A stretch of 22,335 bases of DNA. Source: Synergistetes bacterium JGI 0000079-D21 (GTDB lineage Bacteria > Synergistota > Synergistia > Synergistales > 79-D21). The notes beneath the pieces are model-generated. The model saw only the letters and a program-made list of their open reading frames with translations, had not been told where the DNA came from and made no database searches. This document shows positions 22,159-22,335 of the stretch, piece by piece. The DNA is taken from contig AQRZ01000053.1 of assembly GCA_000402835.1 (NCBI GenBank), forward strand, positions 13,987-36,321, written 5' to 3'. How positions within the stretch are numbered: the stretch's first letter is position 1; every line of letters starts with the position of its first letter. A program made the position numbers and the translations under genes.

Positions 22159-22335
22159 CTAACGCCTCCTCATCGTCCAGGCCTGCGATGCGGCGCTCAG
22201 GATTTCCTTGAAGGACAAGCCGTAATATTCCAGCAGCTCCTCGGCTCCACCGCTTTGACCAAACCGGTCCTGCACGGAAACGAACTTGACCGGAACGGGA
22301 GAAGACTGGCAGACCAGTTCCGCGATCGCCCCCCC
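22159..22335 (-). CDS. Transketolase, C-terminal subunit or domain (partial)
   Basis: The last 58 residues of a transketolase C-terminal domain enter from the right edge. AELVCQSSPVPVKFVSVQD, then RFGQSGGAEELLEYYGLSF, match the end of transketolase C-terminal subunits (pattern RFG-S-G-PEELL-YGL), the region that closes the pyrimidine/C-terminal domain. Transketolase moves two-carbon units in the non-oxidative pentose phosphate pathway, using thiamine diphosphate. Many anaerobes split it into two genes; the window is too short to tell whether this one is split. It heads the part of the operon seen here, and ftsE begins one base after its stop. Confidence 0.82.
   Translation of the reverse strand, partial: GGAIAELVCQSSPVPVKFVSVQDRFGQSGGAEELLEYYGLSFKEILSAASQAWTMRRR

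Noticed and set aside
1..22335. CRISPR arrays, insertion sequences, phage genes, toxin-antitoxin pairs
   Set aside because: No regular direct repeats, transposase or integrase motifs, terminal inverted repeats or small paired genes of this type were seen on either strand.

Overview
The window reads as a stretch of bacterial chromosome of about 58-60% GC (estimated by eye), gene-dense and mostly housekeeping. It has strong Shine-Dalgarno sites, clear sigma-70 type promoters and many TTG/GTG starts. The mix of an amino-acid-fermentation enzyme (tryptophanase), an M20 peptidase, CstA, a stand-alone ferritin-like diiron protein and a clustered envelope/division operon suggests an anaerobic, peptide- or amino-acid-using diderm. 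Synergistota is my best guess; this is inference from gene content, not a database match.

Layout. (1) 1-1872: the 3' end of an M20 peptidase (+) converges on an MFS transporter (-). (2) 1873-3330: tryptophanase (+), divergent from the MFS gene, closed by a strong terminator. (3) 3328-9957: a sigma-70 promoter drives secA, a secreted cysteine-free 616-aa protein, argS and an ftsB/divIC-like gene. (4) 9937-14050: a second promoter and a leader hairpin precede rpsF-ssb-rpsR, then a terminator/attenuator, then DUF2232-rplI-dnaB. (5) 13655-15105 (-): an unknown 154-aa protein and a cstA gene whose 3' part is missing. It meets the 3' end of dnaB at a sharp junction near 13,900. (6) 15136-15690 (-): a ferritin-like diiron protein with its own promoter and terminator. 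(7) 15735-15894 (+): a tRNA-Val(CAC) gene with its own promoter and terminator. (8) 15922-22335 (-): one tightly packed operon running transketolase C-terminal subunit > ftsE > ftsX > M23 peptidase > ctpA > divergent polysaccharide deacetylase > purA.

How the genes fit together. The minus-strand operon joins the FtsEX complex to a periplasmic LytM/M23 hydrolase with all its zinc ligands, and to a C-terminal processing protease; this looks like a regulated peptidoglycan-cleavage module for division. The plus-strand block covers protein export (SecA), translation (ArgRS, S6, S18, L9), replication (SSB, DnaB) and division (FtsB-like). No mobile element, CRISPR array or phage gene was found. The most unusual points are the dnaB/cstA junction, the unknown gene upstream of cstA, the cysteine-free secreted protein after secA, and the rpsF leader with 14 nt of complementarity to the 16S 3' end. 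I see no convincing new multi-gene system. No stretch longer than about 300 bases lacks a gene.
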